Below the pieces are notes generated by a model that did not search any database, was not told the DNA's origin, and saw only the letters and a program-made list of their open reading frames with translations. A program made the position numbers and the translations under genes. A stretch of 64,000 nucleotides of DNA, taken from positions 62,001 through 126,000 of the forward strand of contig NZ_JXYP01000011.1 in the NCBI RefSeq assembly GCF_000964005.1, in the 5' to 3' direction. The DNA is from Williamsia herbipolensis. GTDB lineage: Bacteria > Actinomycetota > Actinomycetes > Mycobacteriales > Mycobacteriaceae. Below are positions 1 to 8,781 of the stretch, piece by piece (positions within the stretch are counted from its first letter, which is position 1; each line of letters begins with the position of its first letter).

Positions 1-1188
1 CGATTCGCGAGCGTCGGTGTCGTCATCGTCGTCGGTGTCGGCGAGATAGGAGTTGAGGGTGGCCGCGATCCGGCCGTTCGCGCTCACGAACTGGTTCTGC
101 AGCGTGGCCTCGTCGCCGCGGCGCACCAGCGACAACGTCTCCGCCGATCTGGCCTGCTGGGTGAGGATGCGCGCGGAGGTGAGGTCGCGCAGCGGCTGGG
201 CGCCGCGCGTCTCGGCGCTGTTGGTCGCCGACACCGACAACAGGCTGCCGACGAGCACCCACAGGGCGGCGACGACGGTGAACCCGATCGCGAGCAGCAG
301 ACCCAGGTTGAGACGGCGACGGGTCCGTCGGGCCAGGTACTGGTGGGTGGCGATCAGCGCGACGAGCAGAACGGCCAGCGCGGCGTAGACCCCCCACGGC
401 GGATCGGTGAAGCGGTTCTGCGGATCGCTGATCGCCGTCGAACGCGCGGCGTAGAGCCGCTGGGCCGCGGGCAGGATCGTGGTCTGCATGAGGTTCGAGG
501 CCTCGCCGAGGTAGGCCGATCCGACCGGGTTCCCCAGTCGGTTGTTGGTGCGGGCCGATTCGACGAGACCGGTGTAGACGGGTAGTTGCTCGGCGAGCGA
601 GTTGAGGTCGTCGCGGACGGTGGTGTTCTCCTCGGCCGTCCCGCTGGCCGCCTGGATCAGGGCCTGGGATGCCGTCGCGATGGCCGCCGAGTAGCGGCTG
701 CGGAGGGCGGCAGGTTCGAGTCCGCCGGAGATGAAGGCCGCGTTCGCCGACGCGTCGGCGATGGACAGGTCGCTGTAGAGCACCTGTGACGACTCGGCGA
801 TCGGCTCGGTGTCGGAGATGGTCTGGGCCAGCGCCGCGGTCCGGTTGTCGAGAGAGGTCGACGCATACCAGCCGGTCGCGATCGCGCCGATCACCAGGAT
901 GACCGCGATGAGGAAGAGCTTGCCGGGACTGGTGCCCGCGAGTTGGCGGATGGTGGCCAGCGGTGATCGCGCCTGATCGCGCGCCAGGGCCATCAGTTCG
1001 CGTCGTTCGGCGCGCGCCCCGCGGGAGGTGAGCGAGCCGCGTCGCTCGGTGCGGCGTCCGCCTCGCCGGGTCCGGAGCAGTCCGCCGGGCCGGGTCGCGG
1101 CGGGCCCGGAGCCGTCGGGTCGGGAGTCGACGGATTCCGATGGCCCGCGGATCAGCCGGGAGCGCAGGGACGCCGCGTCGCCGGTCAC
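1..1188 (-). CDS. glnX: GlnX-like membrane sensor protein (partial, C-terminus cut by window edge)
   Basis: The reading frame is open from a GTG at 1188 to the left edge (396 codons) with no stop, so the C-terminus is missing. After a basic, disordered N-terminus there is a membrane segment at about residues 91-108, a long helical extracytoplasmic part, and two more hydrophobic segments near residues 265-285 and 295-315. The gene is divergent from mutT3, the same arrangement as Rv0412c/Rv0413 in M. tuberculosis. There GlnX works with the lipoprotein GlnH and the kinase PknG to sense amino-acid availability. Assignment rests on synteny and topology; the expected partners would lie off the left edge. 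Confidence 0.75.
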   Translation of the reverse strand, partial: MTGDAASLRSRLIRGPSESVDSRPDGSGPAATRPGGLLRTRRGGRRTERRGSLTSRGARAERRELMALARDQARSPLATIRQLAGTSPGKLFLIAVILVIGAIATGWYASTSLDNRTAALAQTISDTEPIAESSQVLYSDLSIADASANAAFISGGLEPAALRSRYSAAIATASQALIQAASGTAEENTTVRDDLNSLAEQLPVYTGLVESARTNNRLGNPVGSAYLGEASNLMQTTILPAAQRLYAARSTAISDPQNRFTDPPWGVYAALAVLLVALIATHQYLARRTRRRLNLGLLLAIGFTVVAALWVLVGSLLSVSATNSAETRGAQPLRDLTSARILTQQARSAETLSLVRRGDEATLQNQFVSANGRIAATLNSYLADTDDDDDTDARES

Positions 1189-1349
1189 TGGTGGGTCCCT
1201 TCCGTGCGGACGGTGCAGATGTACCTGTCCGACTCTAATCGCGCAGCGCCTGCCCATGTCCGCAACTCCGACGCCGTCACCTCATCTCGGTACGGTTGTG
1301 ACAGTGCGGCGACCTGCAGGTCGCCCGGGGAGAGAGACGAGGTTCGACA

Positions 1350-1835
1350 GTGCGAGGCGACGGTGACGGGTGGGTCTTCGAGTCCGACGGCGCCCGACAC
1401 TGGGGTCTGCACGGCGCGGCGGGACTGTTGCTGCGGGCTCCCCTCGACGACGGATCGGTCGGCATCCTGCTGCAGCACCGTGCGTTGTGGTCGCACCAGG
1501 GAGGTACCTGGGGACTGCCCGGCGGAGCCCGCGACTCCCACGAGTCCGCCCGCGACACCGCGGTGCGGGAGGCCGGCGAGGAGGCCGGCATCTCCCACGA
1601 CGACCTCACCGTCCGCGACGAGGTGCTGACCCACCAGGCCGCCAGTGGCTGGACCTATCACACGGTGATCGCCGACGTCAGCGCCCCGCTGGAGACCGTC
1701 GCCAACGTCGAGTCGTCGGAGCTGCGGTGGGTCGCCGAGCACGTCGTCGACGAACTCCCGCTGCACCCCTCGTTCGCCCAGGCCTGGCCGGCCCTGCGGA
1801 CCCACATCACCACCGAACTCCCCGAACTGGGCTGA
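1350..1835 (+). CDS. mutT3: NUDIX hydrolase, MutT3-like
   Basis: The 161-residue protein has a complete Nudix box: G59, E65 and then REAGEEAGI at 73-81, matching GX5EX7REUXEEXGU. Nudix enzymes hydrolyse nucleoside diphosphates linked to another group. MutT3-type proteins are thought to clean the nucleotide pool, but the substrate cannot be read from the sequence. It starts at GTG 1350, closely behind a GGGGAGAGAG purine stretch. The gene is divergent from glnX, as in mycobacteria. A weak inverted repeat (GCGGGC/GCCCGC, about 1855-1878) lies between it and the converging gene downstream. Confidence 0.85.
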   Translation: MRGDGDGWVFESDGARHWGLHGAAGLLLRAPLDDGSVGILLQHRALWSHQGGTWGLPGGARDSHESARDTAVREAGEEAGISHDDLTVRDEVLTHQAASGWTYHTVIADVSAPLETVANVESSELRWVAEHVVDELPLHPSFAQAWPALRTHITTELPELG

Positions 1836-1884
1836 TCTCGCAGGTCAGCCAACTGCGGGCTCAGTCCCGTCGGCCCGCCTCTGA

Positions 1885-2337
1885 TCACCGCAGTCGATTG
1901 GCCGCGGCGATCATCGCGCCGACGCCGGCGAGCGCCGGATCGGCCGCGATGCCCATGCCCCAGGCCCGACGGCCGTCGATGTCGCATTCGACGAAGGTCA
2001 CGGTGTCGCCGCAGACCGATTGCTGATGCAGGCCGGTGATCTCGATCGCGACGCCGAGCGAGTGCAACATCGCCGTTGCCGCGCCCAGTGGTCCGACGGC
2101 GGTGGCGTCGACGGCGCAGATACGGTCGCCGACGGCGAGCGTGGCGCGGAAGTCGACGAGGTCGTCGTGGGCGGCGACGGCCGACCATGTGCCCAGGCGG
2201 ATCGATCCGGACACGGCGTGGCCTGCGCAGAAATCGCGCCAGTCGAGGGTCTCGGCCGATGCGCGCAGAGCCCGCGGCAGGGGAGTGGCGAACCGGTTCG
2301 ACGCCGGCTCGAAGGATGTGGATGTGGTGGCGAACAT
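1885..2337 (-). CDS. Stand-alone LeuA allosteric (regulatory) domain protein
   Basis: The 150-residue protein looks like the C-terminal leucine-binding dimer domain of 2-isopropylmalate synthase (LeuA) without the catalytic TIM barrel. The pattern is visible as SGSIRLGTWSA, DFRATLAVGDRICAVDATA, a GPLGAATAMLHSLG helix and a C-terminal AWGMGIAADPALAG stretch. In full-length LeuA this domain binds leucine and imposes feedback inhibition, so a free copy could pair with or modulate LeuA; that is inference. ATG 2337 is chosen because translation further upstream reads through the attenuator. A short leader peptide rich in branched-chain residues lies 75 nt upstream on the same strand, which fits leucine-type control. 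M. tuberculosis has nothing between mutT3 and thiE here. Confidence 0.7.
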   Translation of the reverse strand: MFATTSTSFEPASNRFATPLPRALRASAETLDWRDFCAGHAVSGSIRLGTWSAVAAHDDLVDFRATLAVGDRICAVDATAVGPLGAATAMLHSLGVAIEITGLHQQSVCGDTVTFVECDIDGRRAWGMGIAADPALAGVGAMIAAANRLR

Positions 2338-2385
2338 GAGTGGTCTCTCAGGAAAGAAGGAGGACCGAGAAGACGAGCGCAGAGC

Positions 2386-2428
2386 GACCCCGCAGCGGGG
2401 GGTCGGTCGGATCAGACCCCGCTGCGGC
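2386..2428 (-). promoter_or_regulatory. Putative ribosome-mediated attenuator (alternative hairpins)
   Basis: Two mutually exclusive stems can form in the RNA (minus strand). In one, 2417-2427, inside the leader-peptide coding end, pairs over 11 perfect bases with 2390-2400. In the other, the downstream arm folds on itself: 2385-2391 pairs with 2399-2405 (7 bp, 7-nt loop). A ribosome stalled on the Ile-Leu-Leu-Val codons, or finishing at the stop (2412-2414), would decide between them. No clear U-tract follows, so the switch may act on translation or Rho access rather than be a classical intrinsic terminator. Confidence 0.55.
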
Positions 2429-2453
2429 GGGCTACGAGAAGAATGCGCGTCAT
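2412..2453 (-). CDS. Leader peptide with Ile-Leu-Leu-Val run (13 aa)
   Basis: The frame ATG 2453 to TGA 2412 encodes MTRILLVARRSGV. The four consecutive branched-chain codons are ATT, CTT, CTC and GTA; ATT, CTT and GTA are unusual in this GC-rich genome. It sits directly upstream of the LeuA regulatory-domain gene, and its last codons form one arm of a hairpin. This is the standard layout of a branched-chain amino-acid attenuator. No good ribosome-binding site is visible and a possible -10 ends 11 nt before the ATG, so the leader may be translated from a nearly leaderless transcript. Confidence 0.6.
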   Translation of the reverse strand: MTRILLVARRSGV

Positions 2454-2464
2454 GATTCGCCGAG

Positions 2465-2492
2465 AGTAGATCAGGTGCTGGCGTCGTGGCAA
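2465..2492 (-). promoter_or_regulatory. Possible promoter for the leader peptide / LeuA-domain gene
   Basis: On the minus strand a TTGCCA hexamer (2487-2492) and a TCTACT hexamer (2465-2470) are separated by 16 bp. Transcription would start a few bases before the leader ATG at 2453. The -10 matches the sigma-70 consensus at only 4 of 6 positions, so this is a weak prediction based mainly on position. Confidence 0.35.
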
Positions 2493-2519
2493 CGCCCGAT
2501 CGCCGGATGCCGCCCGATT

Positions 2520-2543
2520 CGCGCTCCGCGGAGCGCGGTCGAC
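2520..2543. repeat. Palindromic repeat, copy 1 (upstream of DUF222/HNH gene)
   Basis: An 18-bp perfect palindrome centred on CCGCGG (2520-2537) is followed by GGTCGAC. The same 23-bp string reappears right after the HNH gene (3982-4008), and the palindrome core recurs inside the gene at 3257-3270. Confidence 0.7.
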
Positions 2544-2609
2544 AAGGGTTTGTCGGTGGGTCCCGATATCCTTGCCGCAGTTGATAACTGCAGGTCATCC
2601 GGGGGGAAC

Positions 2610-3983
2610 ATGACGGTCACAGCGATCGCGTCGAAGCAATCCGATCTGTTCGATCAGTCCAGTCCGGGCGGTCTGTCGGATGCCGCGCTCACCGAACGCG
2701 TCGTGGGGTACGCCGGGCAGATCGCGTCGCTGACCGCGCGGTTCCTCGACCTGCTCGTCGAGTTCGACACGCGCGGGGTGTGGAGCGGTGAGGGCGTGCG
2801 GTCGTGTGCGCACTGGTTGTCGTGGCGCACCGGGTTGTCGCTGCGCGCCGCGCAGGAACATCTCCGCATCGCCCACGCCCTGCACGAGCTGCCACAGATG
2901 CACGCCGCGTTCGCCGAGGGCCGGTTGTCGTACTCGAAGGTCCGCGCCCTGACCCGCGTCGCGACTCCCGACCGCGAAGAAGAACTGGTCACCGTCGCGT
3001 TGTCGGCGACAGCGGCGCAGGTCGAACGGATCGTGCGGTCGGTCAGCCACATCGACCGACGCGAGAACGACGTCGACACCGGTCGTGTCGAGTCGAGTGC
3101 GCGGTGGCAGTGGAACGACGACGGCACACTCGCGGTCACGATGCGGCTCTCGCCGCTCGATGGTGCCCGGTTCCTCGCCGGGGTCGTGCGCAGCGAATAC
3201 GAACGCATCCGCACCGCCGACGACCCCGATCTACCGCTCCCCAAGACCGCGCCCGACGCTCCGCGGAGCGCGGCAGGCTCGGCGGATCTGTGGCGTCACG
3301 TGCCGTCGAACATCGCCGACGCCGTCGTCGCGATGGCCGACACCATGGCCACGGTGACCGAGATGCCCATCTACGCACCCGGTGCGGAGATCGTCATCCA
3401 CACCGACGCCGCCGACGCGGGAGCCGAACCGCATCTCGATGCCGGGCCGGCGATATCGGAGGCGGAAGTCGACGAGGCGTCCTGCGGTGGTTCGCGACGT
3501 ACCGTCACCCACCGCCGCGGACGCAAGAACGTCGTGTTGCGGTGGGGCCGTAAACGACGACTCCCCACGCACACCCTGCTGCGGCTGGTCTCTGACCGTG
3601 ATCGTGGATGCCGCCATCCCGCGTGTGGCCGCACACGTCATCTGCACGCCCATCATGTGCGGTTCTGGCGCGACGGCGGCACCACCGACCCCGACAACCT
3701 GATCATGTTGTGTTCCACCCACCACCGGGCACTACACAACGGCGAGTTCACCATCCGCGCCGTCGGCGATCAGCAGTTCACGTTCCACCACCCCAGCGGC
3801 ACCGCCATCGACACCGCACCCACGATCACCGTGCCCACCGGTTGGCGACCTGACTCGACGATCGCTGCCGACGCGATAGAACCTGTCGGCGGCGGACCAC
3901 TCGACCTCGGCTACACCCTCGAAGTCCTCTACGCGGCCTGGGAATGGCGCACCGGACAACAGGCCGGACCCATCGCCGCCTGA
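2610..3983 (+). CDS. DUF222 / HNH endonuclease domain protein (13E12-repeat family type)
   Basis: The 457-residue protein has an N-terminal helical DUF222 domain (about residues 25-300) and a C-terminal HNH nuclease motif: two cysteines in RGCRHPACG, a double histidine in HLHAHHVRFW, then DPDN and CSTHHRALH. Proteins of this kind occur in many copies per genome in mycobacteria and relatives (the REP13E12 family); their role is poorly known and mobility has been suggested. ATG 2610 follows a GGGGGGAA ribosome-binding site. The gene lies between the LeuA-domain gene and thiE, where M. tuberculosis has no gene, and it is bracketed by copies of a palindromic repeat. Both points suggest it was inserted. 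Confidence 0.8.
   Translation: MTVTAIASKQSDLFDQSSPGGLSDAALTERVVGYAGQIASLTARFLDLLVEFDTRGVWSGEGVRSCAHWLSWRTGLSLRAAQEHLRIAHALHELPQMHAAFAEGRLSYSKVRALTRVATPDREEELVTVALSATAAQVERIVRSVSHIDRRENDVDTGRVESSARWQWNDDGTLAVTMRLSPLDGARFLAGVVRSEYERIRTADDPDLPLPKTAPDAPRSAAGSADLWRHVPSNIADAVVAMADTMATVTEMPIYAPGAEIVIHTDAADAGAEPHLDAGPAISEAEVDEASCGGSRRTVTHRRGRKNVVLRWGRKRRLPTHTLLRLVSDRDRGCRHPACGRTRHLHAHHVRFWRDGGTTDPDNLIMLCSTHHRALHNGEFTIRAVGDQQFTFHHPSGTAIDTAPTITVPTGWRPDSTIAADAIEPVGGGPLDLGYTLEVLYAAWEWRTGQQAGPIAA
3257..3270. repeat. Palindromic repeat core, copy 2 (inside DUF222/HNH gene)
   Basis: The 14-bp palindrome CGCTCCGCGGAGCG lies within the coding sequence. It is the core of the elements found on both sides of the gene. 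Confidence 0.55.
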
Positions 3984-4008
3984 CCGCGCTCCGCGGAGCG
4001 CGGTCGAC
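3982..4008. repeat. Palindromic repeat, copy 3 (24-bp perfect palindrome, possible terminator)
   Basis: Positions 3982-4005 are a perfect 24-bp palindrome overlapping the HNH stop codon, followed by GAC so that the last 23 bp match copy 1. It lies between the converging HNH gene and thiE, so it could fold into a strong bidirectional terminator hairpin; no T-tract follows. Confidence 0.65.
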
Positions 4009-4012
4009 TGTG

Positions 4013-4684
4013 TCAGCGGCCGGAGGTGACCAGGGAACGCAGACGCGCAGCCGCGGCGCGGGGGTCGGGAGCAGCGGTGATGGCCCGGACGACGACGATC
4101 CGGCGCGCCCCCGCGGCGACCACCTGGGCGACGCGTGTCTCGTCGATGCCGCCGATGGCGAACCACGGCAACCGGGTGGTGCGGCCGGCCGTGGTCTCGA
4201 CGAGTCCGAGGCCCGCGGCGGGTCGGCCGGGTTTGGTCGGGGTCGGCCAGCAGGGGCCGGTGCAGAAGTAGTCGATGTCGGGATCGGCGTCGGCCGCGGC
4301 CGCTTGCGTCGCGTCGTGGGTGGAGCGACCGATGACGGTCTCGCGCCCGACGATCGCACGGGCGGCGGCGGGTGGGAGGTCGTCCTGTCCGAGATGCAGC
4401 ACATCGGCCGAGGCGGTCGCGGCGATGTCGGCGCGATCGTTGACCGCGAGCAGCGCCCCGTGCCGCCTGGTCAGGGTCGCCAGCTCACCCAGCAGGTCGA
4501 TCTCCCGGGCGGCCTCGAGCGTCCCCAACTGCTGTTCACCCGGGGACCCCTTGTCGCGCAGCTGCACGATGTCGACGCCGCCGGCGAGGGCGGCGTCGAC
4601 GAAACCCATCAGGTCGCCGCGTTCACGACGGGCGTCGGTGCAGAGGTAGAGCCGGGCGTCGGCCAGTCTCGCGCGCGTGTCCAC
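4013..4684 (-). CDS. thiE: Thiamine-phosphate synthase ThiE
   Basis: ThiE joins HMP-pyrophosphate to the thiazole phosphate to give thiamine monophosphate. The 223-residue TIM-barrel protein shows the family signatures: [12 protein letters not shown] near residue 41, [13 protein letters not shown] and [10 protein letters not shown], followed by FAIGGI. GTG 4684 gives the usual family length (about 222 aa); longer readings run into the riboswitch region. It is divergent from thiO-thiS-thiG. The TPP riboswitch in the intergenic region faces thiO, so thiE itself may not be riboswitch-controlled. Confidence 0.93.
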   Translation of the reverse strand: MDTRARLADARLYLCTDARRERGDLMGFVDAALAGGVDIVQLRDKGSPGEQQLGTLEAAREIDLLGELATLTRRHGALLAVNDRADIAATASADVLHLGQDDLPPAAARAIVGRETVIGRSTHDATQAAAADADPDIDYFCTGPCWPTPTKPGRPAAGLGLVETTAGRTTRLPWFAIGGIDETRVAQVVAAGARRIVVVRAITAAPDPRAAAARLRSLVTSGR

Positions 4685-4750
4685 CCGCTCGACCCTAGAG
4701 GTCGGCTCGCCGGCGGACGACCACCGCGGCGTAGGGTCGAGGGCACACAC

Positions 4751-4839
4751 ACGGGGGCCCGAGGGATGAATCGGGCTGAGATCGCGGCTCACCGCCGCCG
4801 ACCGTCGCACCTGATCCGGGTAATGCCGGCGAAGGAAGG
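4751..4839 (+). promoter_or_regulatory. TPP riboswitch (THI element) of the thiO operon
   Basis: The conserved blocks of the thiamine-pyrophosphate aptamer are present in order: ACGGGGGCCC at the 5' side, CTGAGA at 4776-4781, CCTGATCCGGGTAATGCCGG from 4810, then GAAGGAAGGG. The last block doubles as the ribosome-binding site of thiO, so ligand binding probably hides it and blocks translation. Confidence 0.93.
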
Positions 4840-4850
4840 GAGTGGATTGC

Positions 4851-5926
4851 GTGAGCGCACGTCTGGCCGTCGTCGGCGGTGGTGTCATCGGGTCGATGAT
4901 CGCCTGGCGCGCGGCCTGGAACGGTTGGCGGACAACGCTGCACGCCCCCGACATCGACGGCGCAGGCACCTCGGTTGCCGGTGGGATGCTCGGCTGCGCG
5001 GGAGAGGGTCGGCCCGGCGAGGACGCGCTCCTCGAGTTCGCACTCGCCGCACGTGACCGGTGGCCCGCACTGCTGGCCGACCTCGAGGGGTCCGGCGTCG
5101 ACACCGCCGACATCATGGTCGCCGCCGACACCCTCCTGGTTGCCGCCGACAGCTCCGACTCCGGGCACCTGCGCGCCGTGATCGATCACCTCGCCGCCTT
5201 CGACATGCGACCCGAGCCGGTCGACCGGAACCGGATGCGTTCGGCGGCAGCGATGTTGGGATCGGGAGTGCGCCGCGGGTACCTGGCGTCGGGTGAGGGT
5301 GCCGTCGACAATCGCGCCCTGCTGGCCGCGGTGCGGTGCGGTGCGCACAGTGCGGGGGTCACCGTGACGACCGAGAAGGTCTGCCGCATCGACGATCTCG
5401 ACGCCGACCAGGTCGTCGTGGCCACGGGTTCCTGGGCGCCCGACCTCATCGAGGGCGTACCCGTCACCGCCGAGAAGGGCGAGATCCTCCGGTTGTCGCG
5501 GCCGCCGTCCGCGCCACCACCGCCCGACGTCGTGGTGCGCGCCCGATGGCGTGGCCGGTCGGTGTACGTCGTCCCGCGACGCGACGGCGTCGTGGTGGGA
5601 GCGACCCAGTACGAGACCGGCGACCGCGCCGACACCGCACCTCGCGTGGGCGGGGTGAGCGACCTGTTGATCGACGCCACCGAACTCATGCCGGGCCTCG
5701 CCGAGTACCGCGTCGTCGAGATCGGCTCGGGGCTGCGCCCCACCACACCGGACGGGTTGCCGCTGGTGGGACGGTGCGACGACCGCACCGTCGTCGCGGT
5801 CGGGCACGGACGCAACGGCATCCTCACCGCACCGTTGACCGCCGAGATCGTCGCCGACCTGCTCGACGCCGCACCATCGCCGCCGACGTCACCGTGGGTG
5901 GCCCGCCTGGACCCCCGGAGGTTCGC

Positions 5927-5930
<4 letters not shown>
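4851..5930 (+). CDS. thiO: Glycine oxidase ThiO
   Basis: ThiO oxidises glycine to the iminoglycine that feeds thiazole formation. The 359-residue flavoprotein begins with the FAD-binding Rossmann motif (VVGGGVIG) and ends with the typical DAO-family [15 protein letters not shown] and GHGRNGI stretches. GTG 4851 is preferred over GTG 4842 because it lies 10 nt after the GGAAGGG ribosome-binding site embedded in the riboswitch. The stop overlaps the thiS start (ATGA), so the two are translationally coupled. Confidence 0.9.
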
Positions 5931-6917
<987 letters not shown>

Positions 6918-6932
6918 AAACGCCGGGCGACG

Positions 6933-8609
6933 TCAGACGGCGGTGTCTCGCGTCTGCTTGGCCAGGTACATGGCCCGGTCGGCGTCGCGCACGAGGTCCT
7001 CGGGAGCGGCGTCGCGTGACGACGCCACCCCAACGCTGATGGTCAGCGGTCCCGATGCGCCGGTGTCGGCGCTCTGGATCCGCCTCGTCATCTCCGCCAC
7101 ATCGGGTCCGTCCGTGCGGGTGAGGATCGCGAACTCGTCCCCGCCGTAGCGCGCGACGATGTCACCGGGTCCGGCGATGAGGGTCAACGCCGTGGCGACC
7201 GCTCGCAGGTACTCGTCGCCGACCGCATGTCCGCGGGTGTCGTTCACCGACTTGAAGCGGTCGACGTCGCAGAACAGCACGGTCACCTCGGGTCCGCCGG
7301 CGCGGGCGTCGTCGAGGGCCGCGCCGAGCAGTTCGGTGAAACGGGTGCGGTTGAGCAGGCCGGTCAGCGGATCGGAGATGGCCCTACGGAAGAGGTCGGC
7401 CTCGGCGATCTTGCGGGTGGTGACGTCGTGGAGTTGTTCGAGGACCGCCGACGGGCTGCCGTCGAAGCTGTGCAACACCACCGACGTCGCGTCGACCCAC
7501 ACACTCGAGCCGTCGGCGCGCAGGAGCCTGGCCTCGTACGCCGACCCGTCGCCCCCCGCGGTGATCGCGGCCTCGACGACGAGGCGGTCGTCGGCGTGGA
7601 CGCGGTCGAGAAGTGTGGTGCCGATCAGGTCGTCGTCGGTGACGCCGAGCATGGCCTGCAGGGCGGAGTTGATCCGGCGCACACGCCCGTCGACGTCGCG
7701 CAACGCCATCCCGATGGGCGACGACGCCATCACGGTGTGAAAGACCTCGACTGCCGCGTCGCGGGCCTGCTCGGCCTCGATGCGTGCGGTCACCTCGCGA
7801 AACGACGACTGCAACTGATGGGGTCGGCCACGCCGGTCCCGGATGAGCTGCCCGATGACCTCGGCCCACAACATCGCACCGTCGGCGCGCCACATGCGGA
7901 CGGTGACCGTGACGGGGTCGGACCCGTCGAGCAGCGCGGCCAGGGTCGCGTCGGCCAGGTCGACGTCGTCGTCGTGGACGAGCTCGAAGACGTTCGTGCC
8001 GAGCAGTTCCGCGGGCGGACGGCCGAAGACGCGACCGGCCGCCGGCGACGCCCACAACCAGGTGCCGTCCAGGCCGTGGATGCCGACGACCTCGTGGGAC
8101 CGCTCGGTGATCATGCGGAACGTGCGCTCGGATTGGGCCAGACGCAGCTCGGCCGCGCGGGGACCGTCGATGACGGAGAAACATGACAGCACGGCACCGG
8201 GCGGTCGCGGCTCGTCGTGCGGGAGCATGTGGGTGTCGACGCGAAGCCACGTGTGTTCGCCGGCCGCGTCGCTGCCGCGTTGCACGCCGAGCAGCACCCC
8301 GGACTGGGGTCGACCGGTGCGCAGGGTGGTGTTCGCCGGCAGTTCGTCGCCCGCCACCGGATCGCCGTCGGCGGTGATCGCCGACCAGCGCTGGTCGACG
8401 ATCGTGCGTCCCAGCAGTTGCTCGACGGTCAGCCCGAGGATGGATGCGGCGGTCGGGGTGCCGGCGACGAACCTCCCGTCGGCGCCGCTGATGATGACGC
8501 CGAACTCGGTGACCGGAACACGACCCAGGACGCGCGCGGCCATCGACTCGAGCTCGGAGTTCGTCCACGAGGCCTGCCCGGGGGTGGCCGGAGAACCGGG
8601 TGATGTCAC
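6933..8609 (-). CDS. PAS-domain diguanylate cyclase (GGDEF protein)
   Basis: The 558-residue protein has about three N-terminal PAS sensor regions (roughly residues 15-400) and a C-terminal GGDEF domain with an intact GGDEF active site at 489-493, so it should make cyclic di-GMP from two GTP. The inhibitory I-site (RxxD a few residues before GGDEF) reads GPGD, so the arginine is missing and product inhibition is unlikely. There are no membrane segments and no EAL domain. GTG 8609 is preferred because a GGCGGAG ribosome-binding site lies 8 nt upstream; the frame could extend further. The input signal is unknown. Confidence 0.85.
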   Translation of the reverse strand: MTSPGSPATPGQASWTNSELESMAARVLGRVPVTEFGVIISGADGRFVAGTPTAASILGLTVEQLLGRTIVDQRWSAITADGDPVAGDELPANTTLRTGRPQSGVLLGVQRGSDAAGEHTWLRVDTHMLPHDEPRPPGAVLSCFSVIDGPRAAELRLAQSERTFRMITERSHEVVGIHGLDGTWLWASPAAGRVFGRPPAELLGTNVFELVHDDDVDLADATLAALLDGSDPVTVTVRMWRADGAMLWAEVIGQLIRDRRGRPHQLQSSFREVTARIEAEQARDAAVEVFHTVMASSPIGMALRDVDGRVRRINSALQAMLGVTDDDLIGTTLLDRVHADDRLVVEAAITAGGDGSAYEARLLRADGSSVWVDATSVVLHSFDGSPSAVLEQLHDVTTRKIAEADLFRRAISDPLTGLLNRTRFTELLGAALDDARAGGPEVTVLFCDVDRFKSVNDTRGHAVGDEYLRAVATALTLIAGPGDIVARYGGDEFAILTRTDGPDVAEMTRRIQSADTGASGPLTISVGVASSRDAAPEDLVRDADRAMYLAKQTRDTAV

Positions 8610-8781
8610 TGCGCTGTCTCCGCCTTTCCCGCAACCGAACACCGCCCCGAACCGCACGTCGACGATACCGTCCTCAGCCACCTCGCCCCGACGATTCTCC
8701 GACCTTCGACGCCCGCGCCGTCGCGGTTTGTCAATCCATCGACCGATCCGCCGGGATGGTCCGACTGGCATAGTCCGAGGG

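Noticed and set aside
53-388. Plus-strand open frames over the first kilobase
   Set aside because: They are antisense to the continuous minus-strand frame of the GlnX-like protein, which has membrane segments and fits synteny; the plus-strand frames are Arg/Ala-rich artefacts of GC-rich DNA.
3984-4005. Palindrome as a classical intrinsic terminator
   Set aside because: The hairpin is strong but no T-tract follows on either strand and the same sequence occurs upstream of the HNH gene, so it is reported as a repeat with only possible terminator function.
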